From NCBI GenBank assembly GCA_003255025.1, contig QANY01005557.1:1-64000 (forward strand): DNA of 64,000 nucleotides, given 5' to 3'. The notes under the pieces are model-generated. The model was given only the letters and a program-made list of their open reading frames with translations. It ran no database searches and was not told where the DNA came from. The translations under genes were made by a program, and so were the position numbers. Numbering within the stretch: position 1 is the first letter of the stretch; each line of letters opens with the position of its first letter. Of this stretch, positions 23,073 through 37,257 are shown in pieces. The stretch comes from Datisca glomerata (Eukaryota; Streptophyta; Magnoliopsida; Cucurbitales; Datiscaceae).

Positions 23073-26000
23073 ATGGAGACGATACTCATGGACTGTATAC
23101 AGCACAGTCTGCGCCACTTCATGTACCGCAATGCTATTTTCATGTGCGAACGACTCTGCGCTGATTTCCCCTCCGAGGTGGTTCTTGTTCATATCCTGTT
23201 TCACTTTCTTACTCGTCTGCTGTTTGGTTGTTGAGATTTTTGGAAAACACAGAAATCATCTCCTCTAATATTTTTATTAGCTTCGTAGAGATTCATGTGT
23301 ACAGGGAAGTTTAATGTGCTCATGAAGATCTATACTTCATGTTAGGCAGGTTTTTTAATTTATTTTTCATCTGTTGCTTTATTTTCCAGCTCTCTAAGCT
23401 TCTTAATTCGCAGTTTTTCAGTTAGCTTTCGTCTTATACTGCATACCAATGCACAATTCATTTAACCTTCGGTTTGAATTCTTGGCGTTGAATGGAAAGC
23501 CTGAAAGAGACTAACTTCCCACTTTCTAATTTTCTTAATCTGAAACTTAGAGCAGATCGCGGGATTGGTTTTATTGCCATATCCCATACAAACTAGTTTT
23601 TAAGCAAAATAGTTTGGATGTCCAGTGTCGTAGTTTCTGTAGATGACCAAAGAAAATAATAGTTTTTCCTCTATTTGTTTTATCTCCTTTTGATCTCTGG
23701 ATACAACGGTTGCTTTAGTAAAATAAACTGTTCAAAATCATATTTCGAAGGTTATGGTGAAGCCTTATAGTTGTTGAGTGTTTCTGTTGCCTTGCCTATG
23801 TTAATTCTTTATCTTCAAATTTTGAATTGTTGCTTTTATTTCACAGACAAATATGCAATTATTGGCTGGCTGTTATTTGTACAACAATCAAGCTTTCTCC
23901 GCATACCATATATTAAAAGGTACTTTCATAATGATATTTTACTTTGTGAACCAAGTTTGAGCTTATGTAATCCTGCCTTTGATTGTAGTTATCTTGTTCA
24001 TTTTAATCTATTAACAAGAATAAGTTCATTGCAAATTTAGCTTTGACGAAGTCTTACTGACATGAAACCTTTTTTTTTTCTTCTTCTTGTTACTTTATGA
24101 AGGAAAACAAATGCCTCAATCCAGATACTTGTTTGCAATATCATGTTTTCAGATGGATCTTCTTAAAGAAGCTGAAGCCGCATTATGTCCACCAAATGAG
24201 CCTGGCGTAGAGGTATAGAACATCATTTTACATGGGCTACCTTGTAGTCTCCTTAAAAAGCAGAATTTTCTTCATCAGTATTCTAATCTTTTGACGATTA
24301 AGATGAGTGAAATCAATCCTTTTAACCATTTCTGTATTGAACTTATTTTGTCCGTATAATAATGCAATTGAGTTAATTTTTTATTTTTTTACATTTTATA
24401 CAAGTCACAAGATTGACTTGCGCGTATTCTTTAATGCAGGTTCCTAATGGTTCATCTGGTCATTACCTTCTTGGAATTATCTACAGGTTGCTCATTTTCC
24501 CGCTTATTTTAACATGAACTAAGATGCATACAATCCTTTTGCTGGCGACATAATTACATGTACAACAGTACAAGTGAGAGAAACTGCAGTGCGCTAATTT
24601 CTTGCTGAAGTTTTGTGAAAAAATTGATTTTAAATTGATTTAAGCTTATTTTCAAGTATAAATATTTATAGACATATAATCTAAATACACACTCTAAGGA
24701 AGCATAAATATGTAGAGTCATCCTAAAGTGGAAGCGATAAAGAAACTCTTTGTTTTATTATAGGTCTTGAGGTGCATTGGAGAAGCATGTTTTCAAACAA
24801 TGTTTTTTATGACAAACAAACTTTTTTAGTCGAAAACCTTTATATCAATAAATAGGCTTTTGTTGCTGTTTACCCTAAACATTTATCTTCGTGAGTATGA
24901 TTGTCTATTGGCTTTTTAGTTGTCTGTTCAAATCCTTAGAGCACTCAAAGATAGGATATTATGAACCTTAATAAGTAAAGACCCTAAATGTTTGTGTTCT
25001 TGAGGTCTAAATATTCATCGTACTATGGCAAATTATTTTCTTTGTGGTGCATGAAGTCTGAGTTTTGTTCAAGACTGAATTGATATGGGTCCATGGGAAT
25101 CTATCTAGGGGATTGAGGTGATTTTGCATATCCTGACTTGCCTTGTAATAGAAAAAAATACCTGGTAGTATTCTTGAAAAAAATACTTTTTAACATCTCT
25201 GGCTTGTTAAGGTCCTGGACTGTTGTTTGGGCTGGACTATATTTATCGGTCGAATGTCTATTTATATTTAATTAATGCTTTTCTTTAGGTCCTGAACTGT
25301 CTTTACTCCTTCTACGTGGACTTCAAAGTCATTCAACTGGATAATGCTTTTCTTTATTTTCGATAAGATTTCAATCTCTCAGTCCTAACTTTCTTCTTGT
25401 CTTTCTTCATTTTGTATAGCTTTCAAAGTTTTTTGTTGAATAGTACTATACTTTTGTCCATAAAAATGTATGTATAATTTGAAAATCATTAATACCTTTT
25501 CTGCATATGGATGGAGTTATTTTCACTTAGATCTTCCGAATATCTTTGTTTCTTTAGGCACACTGACAGAAGGAAAAGTGCTGTTCAACATTTTAAATTG
25601 GCGTTGTCGCTAGATCCTTTGATGTGGGCTGCCTATGAAGAACTTTGTGTACTAGGTATGTAATGACAATGTACATATAGGTTGATTGTTTCCACACCTG
25701 TAATGCATATGAGTTGAGATCTTAACTTTCTTAATTTAGGTGCTGCTGAAGAAGGAACTGCAGTTTTTGGTGAAGCAGCTGCTCTTTGCCTACAGAAGCA
25801 GTACATGCATCATGGATCTTCTCAAAGCCTGAACACTTCAAATGAGGACTGTAATTTGATTACTTCTAGGAATTTTAACTCGGAAGATGTTAGTCCGAAG
25901 CAATTGAAACATGTGCAAGGCAATAACGTAAGGGACGTCCCTGGAAATTCTCATGGAGCAGCCACCTTAGGAGGGGCTGTACATCCGCCTCTAAATGGCA

Positions 26001-26111
26001 GTTCTTCTAGCATACCTTTCTACAATACACCTTCACCAATGGTTGGCCAGGTGTGCGAGTAGCTAGATTAATAATGTCTCATAAAGTAAAAATTTGTTTT
26101 GATCTCTCTCT

Positions 26112-26156
<45 letters not shown>

Positions 26157-29100
26157 GGTCCTCATTCTTCATCTACTTTCTATATAGGTAGACGCTTACT
26201 CTTAGTTCCTTATCTTTGCAGTTGTCGGGCGTTGCTCCTCCACCTCTATGTAGAAATTTGCAGCCAAATGGTCAAAATTTAAACACGCTTGGTGCAGATA
26301 GCTCTCCGAGGTCGACTGTTAACTCAACTATTCAAGCTCCTCGAAGAAAATTTGTAGATGAGGGGAAATTGCGGAAGGTTTCCACTTTTTTGCTCTAATG
26401 CTTTAAAGCTTAACTAATATTTTTACTAGAGAATTAGATATTTTATTCCAAAACATCTCTAGAGGGTAATTACAAGTTACATGTTATATCTATAACATAT
26501 ATTACAAGATTCCATCCCCATATTTAACTGTTCTCCTAATATTTATGGGGTCGGCCCGCTTTTTATCAGTTCGTAACTCTATGAAATTGCCTTGGTTTAT
26601 GTGCTGCACTTGCATCATATAGTTTATTTTACTTCTTCAAAACAATGTTATTTTTTTTTATTAGTATCGGGTCTTCAGAGCGTAGTTCTCTGACTAATCC
26701 CGGAGGTGCACAGGCTCTTGGCTATGAGTTTCCCGTAAGTGCACCACGGATAAATCAAGGGATAAAATCCTAGGCCGATGGCCAGGAGATAGCATAACTC
26801 CTTGTTCGAACTCACGACTTGGGGGAGTAAACTCTCAAGGCCACAATGACCATTTGCACCAGATCTTCAGAACAATGCTACATTTACACATTTTCCAATT
26901 TTCTGTATGATTTGGTTAAACTCTACAGGCTGTACTTTTCTCTTTCTTTATATGACTGGTGTCCTTAACTTTCTTCGATGGTCTATAATTACGCATTTCA
27001 TGTATGATGATACTCAACCTGTTGCTTGCTTGGAATATTAACTTACACCTGACCTAGTTGGCGGGATATGAGCTCAGAGATATTTTTCCTTTTTTTATTT
27101 TTTAATTGGTCAAGTCCTTGAAGTTTTTTTGTTTTTTTATTTTGTTTTGAGAGTATCTAGTTTGTGTTTTCTTCAGATTTCGGGGAGGTTGTTTTCCGAT
27201 TCTGGTCCTCGAAGAAGTACAAGACTTTCTGGAGAGATCGTAACTGGAAATGGAACTAACAACTCCACCAAATATCTTGGAGGTTCCAAATTGGGGTCTA
27301 TGGCATTTCGATCAATGACACTTCGTAAAGGACAGTCATTTGCCAATGAAAATATTGAAGAAGGTAAAGATCCTTTTATTGTCTCAACCTATTTTGTTTG
27401 ATTATCTGTTAATTTTCTTTTCTTATTTCCAAACTATTTGAGAGGTAAACCGGAGCTCCATCTTTGCTCAATTCAAGTTGCTTTAGTTGTTGATGTTGCT
27501 GTTATGTAGACTAGTGCATCCTTTTCTCTAGGGCACCGCCAGATGTATATTGCTGTACATGAAATATGTAAAGGACAGAACTCATGAAGTTTTCTTCCTT
27601 TTTCCCAGAATCTGAATCTAGTCTACCTAGTCAGAATGAAATATATATTGTTTCATTAAATTAGTTACTTGTTGGTTGTTGCTACCCAGGGGCTGTCTAA
27701 CTAACAGAATTTCTATCGGATTGTATGTAGGGATACCCAATGAGTCTTTTGATGAATCTCGTTCCAGTAATGCAACCGCTGTTTCTACTTCATCTTCTGC
27801 TGATATTAGAGTTCTAGAAAGAGAAGGAGCAGGGATACCTCCTCTAAGTGGGAGTGTAATGAGTGGTTCAAAAGTCATTAATGGTTGTGTAGAAATATTA
27901 GGGCTTCTGAGAACTCTTGGGGAAGGCTATAGACTTTCCTGCATGTACAGGTGCCAGGTATTACATGTTATTGTTGAAGAAAATTTAAGTTAAAGCTTGA
28001 AAGGCCCTTATGAAGACTGATTCTCATTGTATGGTACAGGATGCCTTGGATGTCTATAGTAAACTTCCTCATAGGCATTATTACACAGGATGGGTGCTTT
28101 CCCAGGTAATGATGGTGGCTGACAATTCTTCCCTTGAGACTTGTGGCTGCATAAAGCAATTGATATTGCGTGGAAGTTATTAGAAAAGTACATGATAAGT
28201 TTGGTGGAATAAATCAGTAGTAATCGTCTTGACACTTAAAATTGAGGCACTTTTGGTTTATCTATGCTATCATCAGCAGGGGATTATTTTCATGAAACTT
28301 CTGTGAATATGACGTTTTATTTGTTATTATCTGATATCATTTCTTTGTACTGCAAATTGAGGAGCGGCTGTATTTGTTATCGTATAAGTTTTCATTTAAA
28401 ATTCATGTGGTCGCTCTAGACCGTTGTCAGCTATCCTTTCATGCTAGTTATGGGGTATCTTTGTTGTTTCTCTCTTCCTAATTGTGTATGTTGAAGGGAA
28501 GTGCTAGAAATTATCCTTTTGCATACAAGATTGCAGTATATAGTAGGAGTACCTCTCACATAAATGCCTGAAAAAGGGTGTATAATCTGAGATGTTTGTT
28601 TTTGACCAGTGGAGTTTCTAGCCCGGTTTATTCCACGTTTTGTTTATCTGGTTTCACTTAGTTTTTGGTCTTTGATCCTAGTTCCACTACCCTTGTAGCA
28701 AAGGGGTTGGAAAATACTACTTTATACTCGTAGCTTTCCTTAAAGGGTCATTCCAACCTCTACAACGTTTTATTTATGGGTGCCTAGCTCTCTTTTTTCC
28801 TTTTTTCCCTAGTTGCTTACCCTTGTTTTAATTTCATTGTTATATTCTTGTGGTAGAGTTTAGCATTGAGTTTTTCTCAATGGTCTCCTTTCTATGATTT
28901 AAGATATCATCTTTCTGCATTCTTTTTACTTTAATGGCCACTTTTTGTTCCCTTATTTTTATCAATCTTTTGATGAGTGATAATGGGCAGATGGCTTTTA
29001 CATTCAATTCATTTGCTTTAGCTGAATTCTAGATGTGGTATATCGACATATAGCTGACCATTCACCATTTTTGAATTGCAGGTTGGAAAAGCTTTCTTTG

Positions 29101-31678
29101 AATTGGTGGATTATTTAGAAGCTGAACGGGCCTTCGGTCTTGCCCGTCAAGTGTCACCATATAGTTTAGAAGGAATGGACATATATTCTACTGTTTTATA
29201 TGTGAGTTTCCACTGTTTTATGCCAAGACTGTTCAAATATATGGTTTATCCTCCTTGTTGGACAAGATGGGATTTGTTTAAAAAAGCTCTCAAATTTGTC
29301 TTTTCAGCTTTCTGACATCAAACTGAAGATCTGGTCATACATGATAATGCATATAATTGACTCTTAAATGCGGAAGGGTTCATCTGGATAGAGTCTGTAA
29401 ACAGGGAAGGGTTTTTGTGGCCTACTTTTGGTCAGAACTGGAAAAATAAATTTGCTTTTACATCAATGAGTAGCTATACAAGAAAAAAACATTATACTGA
29501 ATTTTTAATAACTAGAAATTGATGAAATATCAGTGCTTTTACACTACTTATTTAGAAATTATTTTTAGGAAGTAAGCTTACTCTTTGAAAATTTAATTTT
29601 TACTTCTTTAAAAATGTTTGCTGCATGAGAAGTAAAAAAAGCCTGCTAATATCAAATACTGTTGAAAGTAGCCTTTAGCTTTTCAATATACTCGGATACT
29701 TTGGAGCATGTTCCCTGAACCTAAATGGTTTTTATGCTTCACCGAATTCTCTTTAACTCTGTTGCAGCATTTGAAGGAAGATATGAAATTAAGTTACCTG
29801 GCTCAAGAACTGATAGCAACTGACCGCTTAGCTCCTCAATCATGGTAGATAAACAGAATTGTGCAGATTCTTTGTCATAGCCAATTCCATAGCATCACAG
29901 TGACAACTTGGATTTCACTTGTAGTGTTTTTCTTCTCAATCTCGTCCCTTTTGGTTTTATATATTGTGTACAATTTTGAGAAATACTCTAACAAATGGTT
30001 TACAAAGAAGTGCATTTTGTATATTTCACTCTTGCAGCCAACAAGGTCCCTCCAGAACTTGGAGGCGATGCAAAGTTGGTCATATTATGCATGCATTTTT
30101 CTTAAATTTGGAGTCCATAGCTCGCTCTGCAAGTAAATGACGTTCATATTCAAGGATGATAAATGATTTGCTGAAGTCTTTCATGTTATTTTTTTATTAT
30201 TACCATGATCACCTTGTTTCTGCAGCTCTTGTTGGCGACATTATACTCGGTCATGTCCTTTTACACTAATATTATAGAATCGGATGTTTGCTTCTATCAA
30301 ATTTAACAATAAGTCAACCAAGCCGTTACATATGAACAGTATTGAACAGTATACAACTGTTTTTATATAGCAGTTATTACATAATTTTGTATCCTTCCTA
30401 TTGCATAAAACTGTAGGTGTGCTATGGGAAATTGCTATAGCTTGCAGAAGGACCATGAAACTGCTCTGAAAAATTTCCAACGTGCCGTCCAACTGAATTC
30501 AAGATTTGCATATGCTCACACTCTTTGTGGTCATGAGTACGTGCATGCTTTCTTCTATTGATTTAAGTTGTATGAAAGTTTCTATAGTGCATATATAATA
30601 TTGATTTGTTTTTGCTAATTATTGTTCTTTGTAATGCACCATTACTTTCAGATACGTGGCCTTGGAAGATTTTGAGAATGGAATTAAGAGCTACCAGAGT
30701 GCACTTCGAGTTGATACAAGACATTACAACTCTTGGTATGGGCTTGGAATGATATATCTCCGCCAAGAGAAGCTTGAGTTTTCAGAACATCATTTTCGGA
30801 TGGCTTTCCAAATAAATCCTCGTTCTTCGGTTATCATGTCTTATCTTGGTACAGCTTTGCATGCCTTGAAGGTTGGTCCTCCCGTTAATTATAGTATTTG
30901 GGCTTCATGAAAGAGTATCACCTTCTTTGGCTGGCTAAAAGGAAAATGTTTTTCTATGGTTTGATAGAGGAGTGAAGATGGTTTGGTGATGATGGAGAAG
31001 GCAATCTTAGCAGATAAGAAGAATCCTCTTCCCATGTATCAGAAGGCTAACATATTAATGAGCTTGGAAAGATTTGATGAAGCCTTAGAAGTCCTGGAGG
31101 AGCTTAAAGAGAATTCCCCTCGCGAAAGCAGTGTGTATGCGTTAATGGGTAAGATCTACAAGCGGCGTGACATGCATGAAAAGGCCATGCTTCATTTTGG
31201 TCTTGCCTTGGATTTGAAACCGTCAGCAACGGATGTTGCTACCATTAAGGTGATTTGCGATTATGTTATCCTATAAACCAGATGTCGTTTGTTGATTTTA
31301 TTTTGTTGGGGAACAAGAAAGGGTCATCATGTTCTATCCGGGCCGTCCATTTTCAGAATGGACCACCCAGATCGAATAAAAAAGCAAAAAAATGTCAGAG
31401 CTCTCTTTTTTCTCGGCGATTCTGCCAAGCTAATCTGGCCTGGGCTGTCCATTTTCAGCACCGACGGCCCAGATCAAGGGAATAAATACCCTTGTGTTGG
31501 GATCCCAGACAGGAGGGGGGATCCATTGGCTTGATGGATAACTAGAAAATTTATCACTTGTTGATGATTTTAATGATGAAGCTTTACTAACAAAGTTTAG
31601 CTATCTCATCACCCAATTGTTTAACAGGCTGCAATCGAGAAGTTGCATGTACCGGATGAAATAGAAGATAACTTGTAG
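23073..31678 (+). CDS. CDC27B: CDC27/APC3 anaphase-promoting complex subunit (CDC27B/HOBBIT type)
   Basis: The TPR subunit APC3 of the anaphase-promoting complex, an E3 ubiquitin ligase driving mitotic exit, mainly in the nucleus; APC3 helps bind co-activators. Exons: 23073-23177, 23847-23919, 24103-24212, 24440-24486, 25558-25655, 25740-26050, 26222-26377, 27177-27363, 27731-27957, 28040-28105, 29082-29201, 29768-29844, 30417-30536, 30652-30871, 30968-31249, 31628-31678. All introns are GT-AG and every phase joins, giving 2250 nt and 749 residues, close to the about 744 recalled for Arabidopsis HOBBIT. The N-terminal Apc3 TPR domain (about 5-110) opens METILMDCIQHSLRHFMYRN. A Ser/Asn-rich linker (150-435) contains RLFSDSGPRRSTRL. 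The C-terminal TPR array (about 439-735) includes AYAHTLCGHEY, DTRHYNSWYGLGM and INPRSSVIM. No defect was seen. Confidence 0.95.
26101..26152. repeat. CT/GA compound microsatellite in CDC27 intron 6
   Basis: A short CT run changes to about 20 GA units, so the repeat can fold on itself. It is 50 bases after the exon 6 donor and about 70 before the next exon, and is probably length-variable. Confidence 0.93.
26651..26863 (-). mobile_element. tRNA-derived SINE in CDC27 intron 7
   Basis: On the minus strand the element starts TGGTGCAAATGGTC. It has an A-box-like TGGTCATTGTGG and a B-box-like GAGTTCGAACA about 36 bases apart, as in RNA polymerase III promoters of tRNA-derived SINEs, and ends in an A-rich tail (T run at 26651-26659 on the + strand). 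Flanking direct repeats agree at 14 of 16 bases: CTTCAAAACAATGTTA (26635-26650) and CTTCAGAACAATGCTA (26865-26880). It is antisense to the host gene. Confidence 0.82.
31330..31490. repeat. GC-rich inverted-end repeat in the last CDC27 intron
   Basis: A block far more GC-rich than its surroundings. Its left end has TCCGGGCCGTCCATTTTC and its right end, reverse-complemented, has GATCTGGGCCGTCGGTGC, so the ends are imperfect inverted repeats about 145 bp apart. GTCCATTTTCAG also occurs twice directly. It may be a small MITE; no target duplication was settled. Confidence 0.4.
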
Positions 31679-34600
31679 GTTTACTTTGGAGCTCAAAGAA
31701 CACGATGTAAATTATTCGCATCGGAATGTGCGACTCCAAGGACTTCGGTCTGCTTGCGCTTTCGGGAAGTGATCAAATGATAGGCTAAAGGGCTTGGGGG
31801 CCTATTTCTCGCAAGCGTGACCTTCAAATTAGCTAATGTTGTAAGCATAAATCTCATTTTTGTAGGTGATTCGCATTCTAACAGCAGACTTCATGTAACA
31901 AAAGTACAAAAAGCTACTTACATATGGAAATAGATGTATAATCATCTCAAAAGGGGAAAGAACTTGTATTATTGATGTTTGCTGGGCCATCACATTAAAA
32001 CTTGAGTTGTTCAAAATCTATTTTTACCTGTTGAATTCTAACCTTTAGCTTAGTGCAGCTTATGGAAGTGCAAAGAAAAGAACGTGACAAGGTAAATCGA
32101 TACATTTCATTCTCCGTGTCTACGGGTTTTGAAGTCGAGATGAAGCTCAACGAGAAACAAGCTAACTCGGCTAAAGCGACACTGCAGGCACAAAATTAGG
32201 TACTGTACTTGTGTTTTTTCTTAAGCAAATTCAGTACAGTAGCTGACTATAAAAATAAATTTGCTTTCCGAAGAATGAAATCACTTTAATGCATTTCCTA
32301 TGGAGATAGGTCGGTTCTTCGTCAATAGATAACTTCACGGAAAAGCAGTTTAAAATGTCTTAATTCAGTCTAAATGGATTTGTTCCTTTTGTTGCAAGAC
32401 TAGACCCTTTTAGGAATTAGGGGATCGATAAGAGAAAGTACGATACACGGAAATATGAGATTTCATTGTTTGCTAACACTTGAGTTTACCATTGGACTTG
32501 AAGCATGTATGATGAGAATAATGACAGTTTTTGGTAAAATAGAGTCATTAGAATTGTTGCACTATGAAATTCCTCAGTTTTGGGTTTCACTTACCCTTCA
32601 AAAGTGATTAAATATGCATCTAATTTTAATTTTGTGACTAAATATGGCTGTGATTGATTTTTGTCGAGGATTCGCAGAACTTAGTCTCATACCAATCACC
32701 TCATTAATCAAGGATAAATTGAAATAGATTCTTGAGAAAGAAGAGAACAAATTTAGGGCTTGTATTTTGTTTTCAATGAAATGTAACATCTTTTATAGGA
32801 GAAAAGCCTAAGTTACTCTAGACTAAAGTTTGATATATTTTTTAGACTTTGGTTTAGTAATCTCACGTAAAGATTAAAATATTTTGGCTACACCAAGTTG
32901 AGCAAAATTTTTTTTCAAATAAAACGAGTTAACTTAATATTTTTCATTGTAAAAAATGTCAAATCTCGTAAAAAAAAGTCAGTCTTAAAAGTGTTTTTCC
33001 TTGCTCAAGGGTCAATTTATCTGGTGATTGAGAGGGAAAGAAAGACATAGTATTTGTTTTGTGGTAGTGACTTATGTTAAAGTTCTACCGTAGGGGAAAT
33101 GACGCCTTGATGAAGTCTCTTTCATTCATAGGTCATTATTTCTTTCGGAGTTTCAATGTTTCTATGCACATTTGAACTCATTGTTTTCCTTTTTGAACTC
33201 CCAATCGGATTACAGGATTTTACATTTTTACGACCTTTCCCAATGCTCGTGATGTTCCGAATCTTAAATTGGTAGGATATTATTTCTTTGTTATTATTTG
33301 TGTAAGATTATTAGAATATTAGATACTATGATCTCATCATAATAGAATTATAAGAAATTCAGTTAACAAAAAGGAGGCTCAATTTATTTATTTTTAAATT
33401 TTTTTCTCTCGCTATCTAAATTACAACAAACAGAAAAATAATTTCTGGTTTATTCTCTAACAATATTCAAGATTTTTAATATATGATTTAATAAATCAGT
33501 ATTTTTTTACATTATTTTATTATAGTAAAATTTTAGGATCCACAATTAAGTCATATAATTTGCTTCAAAAGATACAGAAACACTTGAGATTTGAAAAAGT
33601 TATGGTAAAAATGTTTCCAATTTCTACCACTCTCTTGCAATGAAAAGAAAATGATGATAAGGTCGAGTTAGTGTATGAGGTGGACATTTTGGGTCCCATT
33701 TGAAGAGGTTATCGGGCGTTTCACATGGCAATCATACACAAGCCATTTAATTAAAGAACAAAGGCCACCATGATCATGAGTTTTATCTCTCACACACACA
33801 CATATATAAAAGCCATTACAATCTCTACTTGATTGGAGTTTGAAAAAGTCCCAAATCAAATTCAAAACTCTTCAATAACTGGGAGGTGAAGTTTATTAGG
33901 AGAAGACTTTGAGAACAAAGAAAATGACATGAAAATCACAGCTCTAAGTATGTCTTTTTTTAAGGACCACCAATAATTTAGGATTCAAATATCTATAAAA
34001 AAATATTGATAATAATAATAATAATGCATCTCTTTTAATTAAGAGTTAAAGGAAAAATCAAGGGGTAGGTGTTGGGTGGATAGAAATTAGTGGTTATTTT
34101 TGCAAGGCCTTCTTCTCTCAACATGCCTGCCTTCATTAAAGCTTTCCTTTAACAAAAGTCATCCATCATCTTTGTGTTCTCATCCTTTCTCTTTAATTGG
34201 TCTTTTTTTTTTAATTTTCAATTTTAGAAGTTATTTTTTAATTGTATTGTTTTAGTGCCGTGATGCTCTCTTTATTTAGGGTTTAAGTTTATCCGCATGA
34301 AAGTTCCATGTCCAATCGGGGGTTTTAATGCTCATGTCTTGCTTGTCAATTTCAAATTGATAAGATATTAGGGTTTTCCAAGTTAAATTCTGATTTTAAA
34401 TCTATCAAACGATTTATCTACACTAATAAAATTTCTCCTTGTTATCAACCGATCTTCGAACAACGAGTGAATTTTCCCGTCTCATTAACTAAGTGATATC
34501 GATGATAAGTTGGAATTGGTTTCGTATTTCGAGAAAATAAATAAGATTTATAAGATCTCAAAAGCGTATAAATTAAATTAGGATAATCATTTCGACTAAA

Positions 34601-37226
34601 CAATTTGCATAAATTTAAATATAATTTAAGAGAGCTTGTATACATTTAATAACACAAATTTAAATCATATAGACTGAACTGGGAAATTTTGAGTTGATAA
34701 TACAAAATTTAGTCAAATCTAATGTGGTTAGACATAGAAATTTGATGATTATATGCTTGAGAGTGAATACAACATTATAAGAAAATCAAATTCAAAGTGA
34801 ACTCTCAATGAAATAGAATTTTAATCATTGGATTAGAGATGAGTTTCACACACTTTCTACTAGACTTCCATCCAAAGCAAAGACACACAAAGGCAACCCC
34901 TCCAAGGGTCCAAAAGATTTATGAAAAGAAGCAAAATACACAAAGCCTAATTAATCGATGTTGATGGCCTTTTGCTTTTGTTCCTTTGATGTTTGCTTTA
35001 ATTATAAAAAGCGGATTTCTATCAAGAATGGCTGATTATACTTTTAATAATTTGACTACTAATTTATAGTTAATTCAACTTTCATATTATATATTTCATT
35101 AAATTCTCATGCATATCACACGTTTTCTTTGGCAGCAGCCAAAGCAGGCGACTCATAACGCTTGGCAACTCCATCTCTTTTGGAAATGAGATCCTCTTAT
35201 GTTATGTTCCAAAAACATTAGAAGTGCTTTTTGATAGATTCTACACCTTTTATTTTATTTGTTTCTTAAAATTTTCAATATTAAAAAATAAAGAATACAA
35301 GTAGTTAACAAGAATAAGCAGTTCTTTAACTTAAGAATAGAGGATCAATATGAATAAACCATATTAATAATCAAAGTAGAATACTGTTTAAATATAAGGT
35401 TTACTCTTTATTTAAAACTAATTCTGGTCACGAATGAACATGTCACGTGTGACTTATAAAAACTAAATCTCAAGGGATTGGCTCAAGCGACGAAAGCTGT
35501 AGATTTGAAGGTTTGCTAGCTATTTTTTTCACATCAAATATCAGAATCATCTTTGGTGTAAATAATTTCTTGACTCGAAACACATACAATATATAAAAAA
35601 CAAAGACAGAGAGGTGAATATTCAAAAGCATAATTTAAGACAGAGATAACCCATCGTATAAAGTTCCGTTTAAAAATAGGAAAAAGTGATGATGAAGAGA
35701 GAATAAATCTGAGACTCAGAGAGAGAGAGACAGTGGTTGAATCCAATCATCCTTCTCCACAAGCCTTAATGGGACTGACAGCTTCTATGAAATTTAATGC
35801 AAATAGGAGTCGTCCTCTCTCTATTTTTCATTCTCTGGCTTCTGAATATCCACCACCTTCATTCAGTTCCTTCTTTGCAATTTACATTATTTGGCTTTAA
35901 TTACGTTCAATCACTTTCATATATAAATTACATGTCCACGCTCCAACTACATGCATGTTTCACATAAAAAAATTTACAGTTAATTATTTTTAGTTAATTA
36001 TGACCTCTTAAAAAATAATAGAAAATGTCATGTATTTTCGTTGTCGAATTTTTCGAAACATGGACGGTAAAGAAAATTATATAACGTCCCTTAAATAGTT
36101 AAATTTATTTGTGTTTTGTTCATAATTTCTCGAACTCAAACGTGTACCTTAAATCATTTTGTATTCTGTGTGGTTTGTACTGTTACATTTCATTGCTTTT
36201 AAGTAAACTTCGTGTTATTCTCTGTGTGGAGTTTCATTTTCTTGGAAAATGAAGAGAAAATTAATTAAGCAGCAAATAAATAGTAAAGATAGAGTCAAAG
36301 TGTTGCAACTACGTACACTGCTTCTAATTCATATTGTTGCCAACTTTGTCAGGCTGGCTGCTGGTCCTCAAACTTCCTCATTGTCTGTCCCTCTTATTCT
36401 TCTTTAAAATCTTACCTGTTTCACCAAAACTATCGACCCACAAGACCCAGGTTGAAGCTAAGCCATGGCACATATCATTATCGATTGCGCATTTCGTACA
36501 CGTCATTAAATGGAGGTGATGTCGCAAATGATTGAATTTTGGACAACTTTTTTTCTTTGAATTCAAATTAATTATCATATTACAATTTTAGCTAGATTGA
36601 TCACAGAATAATAGGTATAATGATAATAAATGACTAGCTAGATGTAGATGTATTAAAATCTAGAAGTTACTGTTACAGACTAAAATGAAAATTTTCTATT
36701 AATTTATATATGAATTAATATATATAATATTTTATTTATATTCAAAAGAGAAAAAATAAATTAATTTTAAAAATTAAAAAATATATACACATGACATTAA
36801 ATATTGAATGTTGTTGCATGTAAAATATTGTGACTACCTCAGGGAGGGAATTGTGAAGACTGATGATACCTCTAATCATTGAGCAAGCAAGGACTTACTT
36901 AAGTAATATGCTTTCCTTCGCCATGGTCTTCTAGTCATTTCCAGATTTTCCTCCAATCAATTAAGAAACTACTAACTAACTTAACTATCTCTCACTTTCT
37001 AGCGCGTACACACAAATTCTCCCCCCTCCCCCACCAATCTGCGCTGCCTTCTTTTTCGTTCTTACGATTGTCTTTGCACGCGCTAATATTGAGAGTGGTT
37101 CAACATCCTAAACTACTAATTAACTCCAAATTACTCTTTAATTAACAATTAATTATTTTTGCCCCTTTAAATACCTCTCCCCCTTTCCCCCTCACTAACC
37201 CATAAGCCTCATAACCAAACAAAAAT
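31679..37226. other. CDC27 3' flank and intergenic region, no gene seen
   Basis: The first few hundred bases after the CDC27 stop are probably its 3' UTR. The remainder is AT-rich with simple repeats: CA/TA at 33790-33807, AAT at 34006-34024, GA at about 35718-35731. A 45-codon frame at about 32060-32197 has no family I recognise. I saw no mature miRNA of the common conserved families, no tRNA gene and no exon series. Confidence 0.55.
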
Positions 37227-37257
37227 CCTCTCTCTCTCTCTCTCTCTCTCTCTAAAA
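37163..37257 (+). promoter_or_regulatory. TATA-like box and CT-repeat leader of the DUF761 gene
   Basis: CTTTAAATAC at about 37165-37174 is a plausible TATA box, followed by a C/T-rich stretch (37174-37195). A (TC)n run at 37227-37253 ends four bases before the start codon. CT-rich leaders are common in plant core promoters and 5' UTRs. The start lies in AAAAATGGA, a good plant initiation context. Confidence 0.55.

Noticed and set aside
32057..32197. 45-codon frame after CDC27 (MEVQRKERDKVNR..)
   Set aside because: No family recognised, no splice context, and length is expected by chance; probably 3' flank.
33500..37000. Possible microRNA precursor in the long intergenic region
   Set aside because: Scanned by eye for common conserved mature miRNAs; none found, and no clear long hairpin seen.
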